Translations under genes and position numbers: made by a program
Assembly (NCBI RefSeq): GCF_003606345.3
Contig: NZ_CP031844.2
Span: 1,781,001-1,845,000, forward strand
Reading direction: 5' to 3'
DNA from: Bartonella krasnovii
GTDB lineage: Bacteria > Pseudomonadota > Alphaproteobacteria > Rhizobiales > Rhizobiaceae
DNA length: 64,000 nt
Part shown: piece by piece, positions 38,957-50,976 of the stretch
How the letters are laid out: each line of letters begins with the position of its first letter
Numbering within the stretch: the stretch's first letter is position 1
The notes under the pieces: generated by a model
The model's database searches: none
What the model saw: the letters and a program-made list of their open reading frames with translations, nothing else
Told to the model about the DNA's origin: nothing

Positions 38957-39244
38957 ATGTGCCTATTTTCAACCAATGCTAAAAATGCTAAAATTAAAAA
39001 ACGTATTGCACAATTAAAAAGAGAACTGGTCCCCGTAAATCATTGGAGTTCTCAAAATGATAGCTTTGAAAATATTTCTGAGCTGTTTAACACATGGAAA
39101 CAAAAGGGGCGTCATGCGCTTTATCACCTAAACGAACAGGCAACAGAATTAAAGAAAAAAGCAAAAGAAAACCCTAAAAAAACCCTTGCATTAGCTGCAG
39201 GATTAGTTGTAGCAAGCCTCTTACTCATACGTAAAAATTACTAA
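38957..39244 (+). CDS. Small membrane-anchored protein (DUF883/ElaB-like)
   Basis: The 95-residue product has a basic, amphipathic N-terminal helix (about 5-27), a helical middle rich in charged residues, and a single C-terminal membrane segment (about 72-91, TLALAAGLVVASLLLI) ending in RKNY. The KENPKKTLALAAG junction is typical of DUF883/ElaB/YqjD-type proteins, which are tail-anchored in the inner membrane and in E. coli bind ribosomes. The ATG at 38957 has AAGGAG upstream and a terminator follows. The family assignment is tentative. Confidence 0.7.
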   Translation: MCLFSTNAKNAKIKKRIAQLKRELVPVNHWSSQNDSFENISELFNTWKQKGRHALYHLNEQATELKKKAKENPKKTLALAAGLVVASLLLIRKNY

Positions 39245-39429
39245 CACCAATAACTTTTCCCTTTTAATGCCCGATTCAAAGCGGGCATTTTTTCTGTCGT
39301 TGATAAAGCATAATACTTGACACCTCTAACCTTATGCCCCCAAAGAATAAATTTTTCACCCCACAGTCTATCATCCAGCTTTTTATCAATGCAATCTCTC
39401 TCACACATGCAATCCGCACCACCACACAC
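39241..39429 (-). CDS. Possible small protein or 3' gene remnant, unknown
   Basis: A 62-codon minus-strand frame, GTG start, with natural-looking composition (VRGVKYYALSTTEKMPALNR near the end) and four cysteines. It overlaps the terminator of the neighbouring convergent gene and the last 4 bp of that gene. No family is recognised and no ribosome site is clear. It could be the tail of a lost gene. Confidence 0.3.
   Translation of the reverse strand: MCGGADCMCERDCIDKKLDDRLWGEKFILWGHKVRGVKYYALSTTEKMPALNRALKGKSYWC
39266..39293 (+). terminator. Rho-independent terminator after the DUF883-like gene
   Basis: An 8-bp stem AATGCCCG/CGGGCATT followed by TTTTTCTG lies 22 bp after the stop of the 38957 gene. 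It may work in both directions. Confidence 0.8.
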
Positions 39430-40148
39430 AAAAGAACAAGTATTTCTAAAGAAAGAAAGAAAACTTTGCTATAGATATGCAGTCCATACGAATATTTAGT
39501 ATGTTAAATACATCTGATCTCTCACCTCAAAGGAGGGAATATTCACGGTAAATAAAATAACACCCCAATTTAATCTCAAAATTCTCCAAGATTTATTTTA
39601 AATGTAGGCTAAAATAACAAATTAATACTGGAAAAAATTACACTTTTACTCTATGTACTCCTGCTTATCATTGTAATTAGGGAAAAAAGGGGAGATATTT
39701 TGATATTGAGAACTTACACTTTTCTCACAAACAGATGTTTTTTACAAAAATTTGCCTTTAGACAAAAGGAATGTTTCGCAATAGCCGTGTGTACAGCATC
39801 CTTTGAATTTCAAATACATGCCTTCGCAGTAATTCTGCCATTTTTTTTCAACGAATTTTACTAAAACATAGAACAAATAAGACAGGCTATTTACAAAAAA
39901 GTGTGTGAAAAACAAAAAACCATTCAACAGCTCATTGACCAACTTAAAAGTCCTAAAAACGATCAACTTTAACCATTCAAGCACAATACACAGCCCTGCA
40001 GATTTACGAATGCGAATTCTATAAATACAAGCTTTGGCAATAATTCAACAAGCAAAAGAAAAACGTGAAATGAAAGAATGATAGAAAACGACACAAAAAT
40101 TATACCAAACCACTTCGTGGTCATTAAACTGAAAAAAGGAGCAAAATC
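39430..40148. other. Accessory spacer with possible gene remnants upstream of the EexN-like gene
   Basis: Two short plus-strand stretches look like coding sequence: 39871-39972 (EQIRQAIYKKVCEKQKT, ending KNDQL stop) and 40025-40081 (IQALAIIQQAKEKREMKE stop). Both are charged and helical and end in stop codons, and they are in different frames. They may be remnants of a VirB5-type or other type IV secretion gene, since eex genes often follow virB5. This is inference only. Confidence 0.3.
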
Positions 40149-40589
40149 ATGAACAAAGCCATTATCACAGCAATGCTGTTGTGCACTGCCATTATCACTG
40201 TTGGTTGCGAAAAAACCTACAGCGTAGAAGAATTTAAAAAAGATAAAAAATTATTCGAAGAGTGGGCAGTGAGATGTGGATGGTCAGGAACTTCAAAAAA
40301 TTGTGAAAACGTACGAGTAGCCGATCATGAACTTGCCATAGAACGTCAGAAAAAAGCTGAAGAAGAAAACCGTAAACGTAGAGAAGAATGGGAAAAAAAG
40401 CAAAAAGAAGAGGAAGCAAAAAGAAAAGAAGAATATGAAAAGTGGAAAGCTGATGCTGAAAAACGGAGAGCTGAAAGTGAAGCTAGAGGACGAGCTAAAC
40501 TTGAAGAATTACAGCGAATACAAGAAGAGAATATTCGTAAAATGTTTGGACCTAAAGAACAAACTGAAAAACAACAAGAAAACGACTAA
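40149..40589 (+). CDS. EexN family lipoprotein with charged coiled-coil tail
   Basis: EexN-type lipoproteins are small outer-envelope proteins associated with entry exclusion in conjugative systems; Bartonella carries several. The 146-residue product has a lipoprotein signal ending in a TVGC-like lipobox, with Cys20. It continues with EKTYSVEEFKKDKKLFEEWAVRC and SKNCENVRVAD, matching the family core with its two conserved cysteines. From about residue 65 the protein is an extremely Glu/Lys/Arg-rich coiled coil (KKAEEENRKRREEW...), longer than the usual core. The ATG has AAAAGGAGC upstream. No intact conjugation gene is nearby, so it looks orphaned. Confidence 0.75.
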   Translation: MNKAIITAMLLCTAIITVGCEKTYSVEEFKKDKKLFEEWAVRCGWSGTSKNCENVRVADHELAIERQKKAEEENRKRREEWEKKQKEEEAKRKEEYEKWKADAEKRRAESEARGRAKLEELQRIQEENIRKMFGPKEQTEKQQEND

Positions 40590-41478
40590 ATCAGAAAAAT
40601 ATTTATGGCAACATTGCCTTTAGCTTGATTAATCAGAATTGATTATAAAAAATCATAACAGAGCACAATTTAAAAATTGTGCTCAATTTTCATAGAAATA
40701 AAAAAAGGGAAATAGATTATCGCAATAGAATAATGCTTTTAAGCACCCTGCAAGAACTTATCAAAACACACAAGTAAAGAAGAGTATTTAAAGAACGATA
40801 GAAAAAAGGTATATCGACCCAAAGAGATAACGGTTTAATCCCCTATACAATGATGATAGACAACATCACGTCTTTTATTTGTTTTATCTACTCTAATAAC
40901 CGTATCTTGTACACCCTATTTATAGATTACAATATTATACGTTTGTCAATTATACGTTTGTCACTGTAAAGCTATAGCGCTACAATTTTTAAAACTTAGT
41001 ATCCTTGTTACACACACAACATATGCTTATAGACTTGGGTCAGAGAGATATATCAAGCCTTATACTTTTGCACATGTCCCACAAGGAGTACACTCGAATA
41101 AAAAAGAAGCACCTCCCCCACACCTGAAAGGACGGGAATTTCACCCAGCGCTAATACTCATCTGGCATCTTTTCCAGCAAAACCTCTCACTTCCCATCCA
41201 TACCACCCCACATCACCATACCTTAAAGGACGCTGTTGCGAGAGTATAGCAAAGCACCTTATCAATTCTCCCCTAGACTGAGTTATTTTAAAAGAAATAG
41301 AAGGGATTAAAGAGGCATGCGCTTTAATGTTCTTTAGAGCATTATTTACATCATGACCAATAAGAACTTTAAGAACTTTAAGAGATAGATCATCACAAAC
41401 CAAACGAAATCTTCTAAAGTGAACAACCACTTGCTATAAGAAAATGGTACAAAAATTAAATTGAAAAAACCCAAAATT
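40590..41478. other. Spacer with one doubtful open frame
   Basis: About 890 bp. A minus-strand frame at 41158-41430 (90 codons) contains a protein-like stretch (LRYGDVGWYGWEVRGFAGKD) but has no recognised relative or ribosome site. It may be a remnant. A direct repeat of TTATACGTTTGTCA occurs near 40935-40965. Confidence 0.35.
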
Positions 41479-42483
41479 TTATCCTCCAGAATCGACCCGC
41501 TGCGAAGTATCCACATACGTAACCACAGACATCCCAGGAATGAGCTTTTCGATCCCTTCTTGACCAGGATCTAAAGCAATCCGTACTGAAATACGTTGCG
41601 CAATTTTGATAAAATTACCAATTGTCGTATCCGTTTTTAACAATGAAAACTCTGAACCTGTCGCTGGAGCAAAACGAACCACACGCCCTGTTAACTTTTT
41701 GTTGTTCAATGCATCAACAGAAAAAACAACCGGTTGTCCCACACGCATCTGAGAAAGTTGCGTTTCTTTATAATTAGCAATAATCCAAATATCATCAGAA
41801 ATGACCGAGACCAATTGCGTCCCCGGCATAACATATTGTCCCACCCTAGCGCCAACCAATCCAATATAGCCTGTTCGAGGCGATAAAATCTTTGTATGAT
41901 CGAGATTGAGTTTTGCCAACTCAACCCCCACCTTTGCTCCCGCAACTTCTGACTGTAAACTTTGCCGTTCAAGACTTAATTGTTTTTGCAATTGCCGTTT
42001 TGTTTCCAGTGCCGCCAAGAGTTGTGAAAGAGGACGAGAAACAGCAGTTGCCATATTTCCAAAGCCTAACTTTTTATCAGGAACCACATTGGAGAATGCT
42101 CGTGAACGGGCTAATTCAACTTCTGCTGTATTAATTTCGCCCTGTAAAAGCTGTGCTTGCAATTCAATACTGGCTAATTTCGCATTTTTTGAATCAAGAA
42201 CAGCTTGTGCCCGTGCAAATTGCTGACGAAAAAGAGAATCATCAAGCTCAAAGAGCAACATTCCCTTCTCAACGCGTTGATAATCTTGCACATAAATCCG
42301 TGCGATAACCCCAGAAATCTGTGAACTAACCAAAGTAACCTCACCTTTAATGGAAGCATTATCCGTTATTTGAATATTGCTCACAAAAGGAGGAAGCCTC
42401 CAAGCCCACAAAATCAACAAAACACCCGTAATACCTGATAGGAATGCAACAATCGTAGCCTTTGACCGTAATGCTTTTATCAT
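41479..42483 (-). CDS. HlyD/EmrA family membrane fusion protein
   Basis: The periplasmic adaptor of a tripartite efflux pump. The 334-residue protein has one N-terminal membrane helix (about 10-30). A first lipoyl half (KGEVTLVSSQISGVIARIYV, about 47-66), a long alpha-hairpin (about 85-195), the second lipoyl half (KILSPRTGYIGLVGARVGQYV) and a beta-barrel domain follow. The ATG at 42483 is chosen because GAGGGG lies 8 bases upstream; an in-frame GTG at 42492 abuts that box. It is 24 bp downstream of the MFS gene, forming an EmrAB-like operon. Substrate unknown. Confidence 0.88.
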   Translation of the reverse strand: MIKALRSKATIVAFLSGITGVLLILWAWRLPPFVSNIQITDNASIKGEVTLVSSQISGVIARIYVQDYQRVEKGMLLFELDDSLFRQQFARAQAVLDSKNAKLASIELQAQLLQGEINTAEVELARSRAFSNVVPDKKLGFGNMATAVSRPLSQLLAALETKRQLQKQLSLERQSLQSEVAGAKVGVELAKLNLDHTKILSPRTGYIGLVGARVGQYVMPGTQLVSVISDDIWIIANYKETQLSQMRVGQPVVFSVDALNNKKLTGRVVRFAPATGSEFSLLKTDTTIGNFIKIAQRISVRIALDPGQEGIEKLIPGMSVVTYVDTSQRVDSGG

Positions 42484-42507
42484 TTTTTGCACCCCTCTTC
42501 TATGGCA

Positions 42508-44139
42508 TCACTTTTTTTCTAATGCACGCACAGAGCATGACTTAACAACCATTGTGACAAGAAAAATAACGAATACAACCATTGAAATATAAAAATAAAG
42601 CCGAAAAACGTCATCATAAGCAAAAATATTTGCTGTTAACTTAAATTTCTCTATCAACAGAGAAGTTCCCTGATCACTCCCCAAGCCATGAGCAACAGGA
42701 GCACCATAAGAAGGCGAAAATAAAGTATTCATCTCACCAGAAATAAGCGGATCAGTTACAACAATATTTTGTGTCAAGGATTCAAAGTTCTTATGGGCAA
42801 AATAAAACTGCAGACTGCCAAAAAAAGCCGACCCCATCAATCCCCCTGTTACTTGTGTGAGCAAAAAAACAGCAATAAAACTCAAAACATAACGCGGCCC
42901 TCGCTCACCAGCAAGCACAAACCCTTTGAAAAGAGCAGGAGGTAAAAAAAGGGCATAACTAAAACTCACCAATCCTTGGCTCAACATCATGTCTTGCGGA
43001 CGCGTTAAATGATTTACACGACTGTCTAAATAAGCACCAAGTGCCAAACACCCCAAAGATAACAGATAAAAATAATCCTCACGCCCTGCGCGTAAAAAAA
43101 ACACACATACAGCTCCCCCTAACAAAATCCCCAATGTTACCGCAAGATACATGGGCGCCATCTCACGATTGAGCAAACCAAAAAGATTAAAAAAACCAAC
43201 AGGCAAATTGGATCGCTCCAACAAGAAAACATGAAAAATCAATAAAATAAAAACAGATTGAATCATTTCTTTACTAAAGATCCAACGCAGATCAATCAAT
43301 GGTTTTTCTCTATTAAGCTCAATCATAATAGCAACAGCCAAAGAGAAAATAGCCAGTGCGAGTCCCCAACCAATCCATGGTGCTTCATACCACCAATACA
43401 ATACGCCAACAGACATAATCACGGCATTAAGACCAAGACCAAGAGCAATCAAACCATAACTTATCCAATCTAACTTTTGAATAACCTTACTACGGACAAC
43501 AGGGGTCAGGGGCAAAGTATAGATACAAACCAAACTGATGAGAACCAACCCCATTTCCAGAGCAGAAAGACTGGAAAAGCCACCATTTTCCAGCAAGTCA
43601 GGAGAAATCAAATGGGATAAAGGTGCTGCTAAAGCCGCATTCATATAATTCAAACTAAGACCAACAGTAAACTTCTTTGCCGGTGCAAAAGCCTCCATCA
43701 TATAAAGCAACGCAAGTGAAGCCAAAGGTGCAGCAGCAATCCCCGCAAAAAAACGAATAATCAGCGCAGAACGCAAATCAGTCACAAAGAGCTGCAAAAC
43801 GCAAACCAAAACGAAGCCAAGGATCGACAGTTCAGCAAAAGCACGCAATCCAAATTGATAGCGGATTTTGATCAACATAATTGCCACACTTACATTTGGT
43901 GCCATATAGGCTGCAACCAACCATGTTGTCTCGGCTAAAGTCGCGTGAAAATCACCCGTCAAATGGACAATATTAGATTGAACAATATTGGCCCCTAAGC
44001 CATAAGCCCATTGCAAAATAAGAGAAGCAAAAATATAAACAAAACATTTCGGCAAAGGTCCCGCAAAAACACGACCAGGGTGAGGGAAAGGTTTTCCGCC
44101 CCTTTTAGCAGACACAACCGTACTCCTTTTTCCGCTCAT
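42508..44139 (-). CDS. MFS efflux transporter, DHA2/EmrB-like
   Basis: A 543-residue inner-membrane proton-driven exporter with about 14 predicted membrane helices, the size and topology of EmrB-type (DHA2) drug transporters. Helix 1 (about 33-55) is followed by the periplasmic loop ANIVQSNIVHLTGDF. The segment TTWLVAAYMAPNVSVA and the conserved polar loop after helix 3 fit the family. The N-terminal ~28 residues are basic and cytoplasmic. The ATG has AAAGGTG upstream. It is the first gene of a pair with the adaptor at 41479-42483, and lies 24 bp downstream of atpC, so read-through is possible. Confidence 0.88.
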   Translation of the reverse strand: MSGKRSTVVSAKRGGKPFPHPGRVFAGPLPKCFVYIFASLILQWAYGLGANIVQSNIVHLTGDFHATLAETTWLVAAYMAPNVSVAIMLIKIRYQFGLRAFAELSILGFVLVCVLQLFVTDLRSALIIRFFAGIAAAPLASLALLYMMEAFAPAKKFTVGLSLNYMNAALAAPLSHLISPDLLENGGFSSLSALEMGLVLISLVCIYTLPLTPVVRSKVIQKLDWISYGLIALGLGLNAVIMSVGVLYWWYEAPWIGWGLALAIFSLAVAIMIELNREKPLIDLRWIFSKEMIQSVFILLIFHVFLLERSNLPVGFFNLFGLLNREMAPMYLAVTLGILLGGAVCVFFLRAGREDYFYLLSLGCLALGAYLDSRVNHLTRPQDMMLSQGLVSFSYALFLPPALFKGFVLAGERGPRYVLSFIAVFLLTQVTGGLMGSAFFGSLQFYFAHKNFESLTQNIVVTDPLISGEMNTLFSPSYGAPVAHGLGSDQGTSLLIEKFKLTANIFAYDDVFRLYFYISMVVFVIFLVTMVVKSCSVRALEKK

Positions 44140-44163
44140 GTCACCTTTTCCTAATATACCCTG

Positions 44164-44580
44164 CTACGCTTCTATCAACACAGAACCATCCGCTGACAAT
44201 TGCTGGAAAAAAGCCTCTATTTTAGGATTGTCCGCATTACTCGTTCCCCCCTCTAACGTCGCTTGAACCTGCAAAATCTGCTGTTCTAAGACATCAAAAG
44301 AAAGATGCTCCACAGCCACAACATGCTCGACCAATAAAGAGCAGCCCGAAAAGGTAATATTTGCAACACCTCCGCAAACAGCAAAGAGCTTTTCTCCCGC
44401 AGCAGTGCGGACACGAACACTCCCCAACACAATGCTTGCCACCAATGGTGCATGATGTGCCATCACAGTCAAAGAACCTGAAGCTGAAGGAAGAACAACA
44501 GACACCACCTGCTCTGAAAACACAATCTTTTCAGGCGATACAAGCTCAAACAAAAAATGCTCTTCTCTATTGTTTTCCAC
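44164..44580 (-). CDS. atpC: ATP synthase F1 subunit epsilon
   Basis: Epsilon links the F1 rotor to the c-ring and inhibits ATP hydrolysis. The product has the N-terminal beta-sandwich (FLFELVSPEKIVFSEQVVSVVLP, then GSLTVMAHHAPLVASI) and a helical C-terminus. The start is uncertain: GTG at 44580 has GGAG six bases upstream and gives 138 residues, while a GTG at 44592 in the same frame gives 142 residues without a good ribosome site. It is the last gene of the atpHAGDC operon, 128 bp after atpD. Confidence 0.93.
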   Translation of the reverse strand: MENNREEHFLFELVSPEKIVFSEQVVSVVLPSASGSLTVMAHHAPLVASIVLGSVRVRTAAGEKLFAVCGGVANITFSGCSLLVEHVVAVEHLSFDVLEQQILQVQATLEGGTSNADNPKIEAFFQQLSADGSVLIEA

Positions 44581-44707
44581 AAAAGTCTCCACAATACCCG
44601 ATAGAAGGACTCTCAGCCCTCTTTAACAACTTGTTTTTTTTCAACAACTTTCCCTTTTGAATGACCAATTCATGACAGATTTTTCCTTAAATAAAGAAGC
44701 TTCTGAT

Positions 44708-46321
<1,614 letters not shown>

Positions 46322-46334
46322 TTACCTTTTCCAT

Positions 46335-47258
46335 TTAAAGCGCTTCAGCGCCCGCAATAATTTCGATCAATTCTGTCGTAATTTGTGCCTGACGTTGACG
46401 ATTATAAGCCACCGTCAATTTATTAATCATTTCACCTGCATTACGCGATGCATTGTCCATAGCTGTCATCTTTGCGCCCATTTCACCAGCAACATTTTCG
46501 AGTAAAGCCCGAAAGATTTGCACTGAAAGATTGCGTGGCACAAGCGCCTCTAAAAGAGAAGCAGCATCAGGTTCATATTCATAAACAATTGCCTCAGAAA
46601 CAATCCCTTGTGAACCTTTAGGCTCTGTTTGCTCCCCAATTTCTATTGCCTCAACAGCTGCTTTGGGAGCCCCCATTGGGATCAAGCCAAAAGCTGTTGG
46701 ACGCTGATTAATTACGGAAACAAATTCAGAATAAAACAGTGTACAAACATCGAAAGCGCCTTCATTGAACAAATCAACAATGCGTTGACTAATCATCATC
46801 GCTTCTGCAAAACCAATTCGCTTTACAGCATGTAAATCGATGTGATCAATCATCAAACTTTTGTAATCACGCGATAAGATATCCGCACCTTTTTTTCCCA
46901 CAGTGATAATTTTCACAATTTTACCAGTGGTCAACAGTGCTTTAATCTGCTCACGAGCACGACGAGCGATTTGCACATTAAAAGCACCACATAAACCGCG
47001 CTCAGCCGTACACACCACCAAGAGATGCACATCATCGCGCCCCGTACCCCGCATAAGAGCCGGAGCATCAACACCATCCACATCAGAAGCAACACTGGTT
47101 AAAATATCGGCCATCCTCTTCGCATAGGGACGTGCAGATTGCGCCGCCTCTTGCGCACGATGCAACCTTGCTGCCGCAACCATCTGCATAGCTTTGGTAA
47201 TTTTCTGTGTTGCTTTAACCGAAGCGATACGGTCTCTAAGATCCTTTAATGAGGCCAT
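46335..47258 (-). CDS. atpG: ATP synthase F1 subunit gamma
   Basis: The central rotor shaft of F1. The 307-residue protein starts with [24 protein letters not shown], the antiparallel coiled-coil helix, and has the Rossmann-like middle (RGLCGAFN near 89-96). It ends with the conserved C-terminal helix containing [12 protein letters not shown] and [15 protein letters not shown]. It lies 20 bp before atpD and 20 bp after atpA in the operon. Length and motifs are normal. Confidence 0.96.
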   Translation of the reverse strand: MASLKDLRDRIASVKATQKITKAMQMVAAARLHRAQEAAQSARPYAKRMADILTSVASDVDGVDAPALMRGTGRDDVHLLVVCTAERGLCGAFNVQIARRAREQIKALLTTGKIVKIITVGKKGADILSRDYKSLMIDHIDLHAVKRIGFAEAMMISQRIVDLFNEGAFDVCTLFYSEFVSVINQRPTAFGLIPMGAPKAAVEAIEIGEQTEPKGSQGIVSEAIVYEYEPDAASLLEALVPRNLSVQIFRALLENVAGEMGAKMTAMDNASRNAGEMINKLTVAYNRQRQAQITTELIEIIAGAEAL

Positions 47259-47278
47259 TCAAGCATTCCATCAATTCA

Positions 47279-48814
47279 TCACGAAAAATTTTTCGCATAA
47301 GTGTTAAGAACAGTTATCAACTTATCTTTTATCTCATCTGTTATCTGTTTTTGCTCAGCAATTGCTTTTAAGAGATCTTGATAATCACTCCGCAAAAGCA
47401 CCAAAAGCCCTTGCTCAAACCGCGCTACATCAGAAACTGCTAGAGAATCAAGATAGCCATTCACCCCTGCGAAAATAACCACCACCTGTTCTTCTGTTTT
47501 GAGTGGAGAAAATTGTGGCTGTTTTAAGAGCTCTGTCAAACGCGCTCCCCGATTCAAAAGTCGCTGGGTTGATGCATCCAAATCAGAGCCAAACTGTGCA
47601 AAAGCTGCCATTTCACGATATTGCGCCAATTCACCTTTAATCGAGCCAGCAACCTGTTTCATTGCCTTAATTTGTGCAGCAGAACCAACACGCGATACGG
47701 AAAGACCAACATTTACAGCAGGACGGATACCCTGATAAAATAAGTTGGTTTCCAAGAAAATTTGCCCATCGGTAATTGAAATCACATTTGTTGGGATATA
47801 AGCTGAAACGTCATTTGCTTGCGTTTCAATCACCGGCAAGGCTGTCAATGATCCCGATCCATTTTCCGCATTCAATTTTGCCGCCCGTTCTAAAAGACGT
47901 GAATGAAGATAGAAAACATCACCAGGATAAGCTTCACGCCCCGGTGGACGACGAAGCAAAAGAGACATTTGACGATAAGCCACCGCCTGTTTTGACAGAT
48001 CATCATAACCGATCAAAGCATGTTGCCCATTATCGCGGAAATATTCGCCCATCGCGCATCCCGCAAGAGGTGCAATAAATTGCAAGGGAGCAGGATCAGA
48101 AGCGGTTGCCGCAACGATAATAGAATACTCCAGTGCTCCACGTTCTTCTAAAACTTTAACGAATTGTGCAACCGTTGAACGTTTTTGACCGATAGCCACA
48201 TAAATACAATAAACTTTGTCCTGCTCTCGTTCAGCCCCTTTTTCATGAAAAGGTTTCTGGTTTAAAAATGTATCGAGCAAAATCGCTGTTTTTCCTGTTT
48301 GGCGATCACCAATCACCAACTCACGCTGTCCCCTTCCAATAGGGATGAGCGCATCAATCGCTTTTAATCCGGTTGACATAGGCTCATGCACAGACTGACG
48401 CGGAATAATCCCCGGTGCCTTAACATCAACACGACGACGCTCTGTTTCCTTAATAGGTCCCTTACCATCTATAGGATTTCCAAGAGCATCGACCACACGG
48501 CCAAGCAAAGCGGGACCCACAGGAACATCCACAATAGCGCCCAATCGCTTGACACAATCCCCTTCACGAATATCGCGATCTGAGCCGAAAATGACCACAC
48601 CAACATTGTCAACTTCCAAATTAAGCGCCATCCCGCGCACACCATTTGGAAAAGCGACCATTTCCCCAGCTTGAACATTATCCAAACCATAAACACGAGC
48701 AATACCATCCCCCACAGAGAGGACCCAACCAATTTCTGAAACCTCAGCCTTTTGGTCAAAGTTTTTGATTTGCTCTTTTAGAATTTTTGAAATTTCAGAT
48801 GGTCTAATATCCAT
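47279..48814 (-). CDS. atpA: ATP synthase F1 subunit alpha
   Basis: The regulatory nucleotide-binding subunit of F1. The 511-residue protein starts [16 protein letters not shown], has Walker A GDRQTGKT at 169-176 and the conserved alpha-subunit signature [14 protein letters not shown]. The beta-barrel, nucleotide and helical C-terminal domains are complete. The ATG overlaps the atpH stop codon by one base (TGATG), implying translational coupling. Confidence 0.97.
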   Translation of the reverse strand: MDIRPSEISKILKEQIKNFDQKAEVSEIGWVLSVGDGIARVYGLDNVQAGEMVAFPNGVRGMALNLEVDNVGVVIFGSDRDIREGDCVKRLGAIVDVPVGPALLGRVVDALGNPIDGKGPIKETERRRVDVKAPGIIPRQSVHEPMSTGLKAIDALIPIGRGQRELVIGDRQTGKTAILLDTFLNQKPFHEKGAEREQDKVYCIYVAIGQKRSTVAQFVKVLEERGALEYSIIVAATASDPAPLQFIAPLAGCAMGEYFRDNGQHALIGYDDLSKQAVAYRQMSLLLRRPPGREAYPGDVFYLHSRLLERAAKLNAENGSGSLTALPVIETQANDVSAYIPTNVISITDGQIFLETNLFYQGIRPAVNVGLSVSRVGSAAQIKAMKQVAGSIKGELAQYREMAAFAQFGSDLDASTQRLLNRGARLTELLKQPQFSPLKTEEQVVVIFAGVNGYLDSLAVSDVARFEQGLLVLLRSDYQDLLKAIAEQKQITDEIKDKLITVLNTYAKNFS

Positions 48815-49398
48815 CAGCTGACCTCTTTTTTCAATGCAAGCTTAAGCGAAGACAATTTTGTTAGAAGAGACGTATCAATTTGAAACGCCCCGACACGAAC
48901 GATTAACCCACCAAGAATTGTTGGATCCACAGTGATGTGTAGTAAAACTTTTCCCCCAACGACACCTTCTAAAGTCTCACACAACTCTTGTTTTTGTTGA
49001 GAACTTAAGGGGCGCGCAGAAATTATTTGCGCAGTAATTTGCCTACGAGCGCGTGCAACGCAACGCTGAAAGGCATGTAAAATACCAAATACGGCACCAA
49101 GCCTACGGTTTGCTGCAATAACGCGTAAGAAATTACCAACAATCTGCCCTGCTTCTTTATCAGCAAATTTAATGTTTTCACAAACAGATTGCATTATCTT
49201 AATTTGCTCTTTGACTGAAAAGAATGGACTGAGAACGAAGTGTTTTAAATCCTCATTCTGCTCTAAGACAAGCAAAAAATCCTCCACTGCCTTTTCAATC
49301 TTTTCAACGTTTCCTGCTTCTTGAACGCAATTAAAAAGCGCTTGCGCATAGCGTTGATCTACCAACGGCAGCGGTATGAGAGAAAATGAATCCGACAC
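48814..49398 (-). CDS. atpH: ATP synthase F1 subunit delta
   Basis: Delta connects the top of F1 to the peripheral stalk. The 194-residue protein has the family motif RYAQALF near residues 16-22, an N-terminal six-helix bundle, and the C-terminal signature [14 protein letters not shown] (OSCP/delta signature) near 160-173. The start is GTG at 49398 with GAGGCGG upstream. It is the first gene of atpHAGDC; the operon promoter should lie in the spacer above 49398. F0 genes are not in the window, as is usual in this order. Confidence 0.95.
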   Translation of the reverse strand: MSDSFSLIPLPLVDQRYAQALFNCVQEAGNVEKIEKAVEDFLLVLEQNEDLKHFVLSPFFSVKEQIKIMQSVCENIKFADKEAGQIVGNFLRVIAANRRLGAVFGILHAFQRCVARARRQITAQIISARPLSSQQKQELCETLEGVVGGKVLLHITVDPTILGGLIVRVGAFQIDTSLLTKLSSLKLALKKEVS

Positions 49399-50095
49399 GA
49401 AATACCGCCTCTTTCCCTTGAGCGACTCTCTGATAGTTATCAGATGATAATGAAACAGACATTCCCAATCTTAAGAATCTTCTTCTTAAAACCTAGAACA
49501 AAAACCAGTTGGTTTCTAGCATAGACATAGCCGACTCGCAACACCACAAATCGCTGCTTTTTAAAAATTTTAAATAAAATATTCAAAATAGTTTTGAAAA
49601 GGATTTTTTTAGATCGCCAAGATGGCATCATGATTTTTTTATGCTTCTTTTTAACATACTGTAAAAAAGTTACGCTCTTTAATTTTGCTTCAAACAAAGC
49701 AAAATCAGAAAAAACGGCCCTTCCTTAAAGATCACCTCTCTTATCTTCACAAAAACTTTAACGAGAAGCTAGAAGCGACTGTAACTGCAAAAGTCTATTA
49801 TTTCAAATGGATAAGCAAGATATAATAACGGACATCTCCCTTAAAATTAAGGAAAATTGATCATTTTTCTCTTAATATCCACTCTTTTTAAAACGTTCCA
49901 CAAACTACTATATTACCCAAGTATATTGTTTTGTAAAAACACTTTCTATAAACACTCTCAAATATCAAGAGCTTTTAGAAGCTCAATAATGGTGTCAACT
50001 TATGGCTTTATGAAATAAAGATAGGGAAGCCTTTAAAGGCGTTTTCATTTATGCAAAGCGTTTACATTATTGACGTGCAACATCATAAAATGAAT
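49399..50095. promoter_or_regulatory. Spacer with the atp operon promoter region
   Basis: About 700 bp of AT-rich sequence between the atp operon and the decayed priA copies. The promoter of atpHAGDC is expected next to 49398. An 85-codon minus-strand frame here (49440-49697) is very Lys/Phe-rich and unlikely to be real. Confidence 0.4.
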
Positions 50096-50511
50096 TCAAG
50101 CTTTCTTGGATAGTTTTACGCCACACGAGCGCCTCATCTTGTAACGTTCAAAAGGTAAAAAACTTAATAAATCAATGTCTTGTACGAATAAGGGCGATGC
50201 CTCTGTTCCTCCCATAACTTCCTCCCATAAGCAAGATATTTTTCTCCCGTAGTGCGGCTTGATGGAGTGCCCGCGCATAATATTGTAGCGACTTGACGCT
50301 GTTGTGCAGACACAATCAAAGAGGCAAGACGCCCATAGGAGGGAAAATAATAATGCTGACGTGCTGTAATCTCCCGTGTGTAAAAATCTTCTGGTTTGCA
50401 TGAAAGTAAAGCTTTTATGAGCGGATAATCCGGTTAATAGGTTTGCAATACCTAAACTTTCCAATCCCACCCGCCCTGCTCTTCCAGCCACTTGAGAGAG
50501 AAATTTGATTT
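50096..50511 (-). pseudogene. Second, more decayed tandem copy of the priA 3' end
   Basis: Continues the tandem series. It matches priA from the GRAGRVGLESLG region through about the SAQQR segment and then diverges, with several indels and stops. It shares the odd left edge (CTTGAGAGAGAAATTTG) of the first copy, showing that both derive from the same duplicated unit. Confidence 0.85.
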
Positions 50512-50976
50512 TTAAAAAAAGCTTTGCGGATCAATATCAATTTGGACCCGAACGGAACTGGGCATTTTGGGGCTATTGCTCAGCATTGCCCGAATGAACC
50601 CTTGTATATCAAAAGAGCGCTGACCTTGCAGTAAAAGCCGAAAACGATAACGCCCCCGAACCAGAGCTAAAGGCGCTTCTGCGGGTCCCATAACTGAGAT
50701 ATTTTTTTCCCGCGGTGCGGCTTGACGCAGGGCCCGCGCATAATGTTGTAGCGACATGACGCTGTTGTGCAGACACAATCAAAGAGGCAAGACGCCCATA
50801 AGGGGGCAAATGATACTGTTGACGTGCTGTAATCTCCCGTTTGTAAAAATCCTCTGGTTGGCATGAAAGTAAAGCTTTTATGACCGGTTGATCCGGTTGA
50901 TCGGTTTGCAATAATCCTAAACTTTCCAATCCCACCCGCCCTGCTCTTCCAGCCACTTGAGAGAGAAATTTGATTT
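50512..50976 (-). pseudogene. First tandem copy of the priA 3' end
   Basis: A 465-bp direct repeat of the last ~155 codons of priA, including the stop codon. It is nearly identical to the native end (RVQIDIDPQSFF is fully preserved), but a small rearrangement near 50745-50757 shifts the frame. It begins inside the helicase C-domain motif (GRAGRVG), so it has no motor or start codon. Confidence 0.93.

Noticed and set aside
49440-49697. 85-codon minus-strand frame upstream of atpH
   Set aside because: Dominated by Lys and Phe from AT-rich sequence, with no ribosome site or recognised relative.
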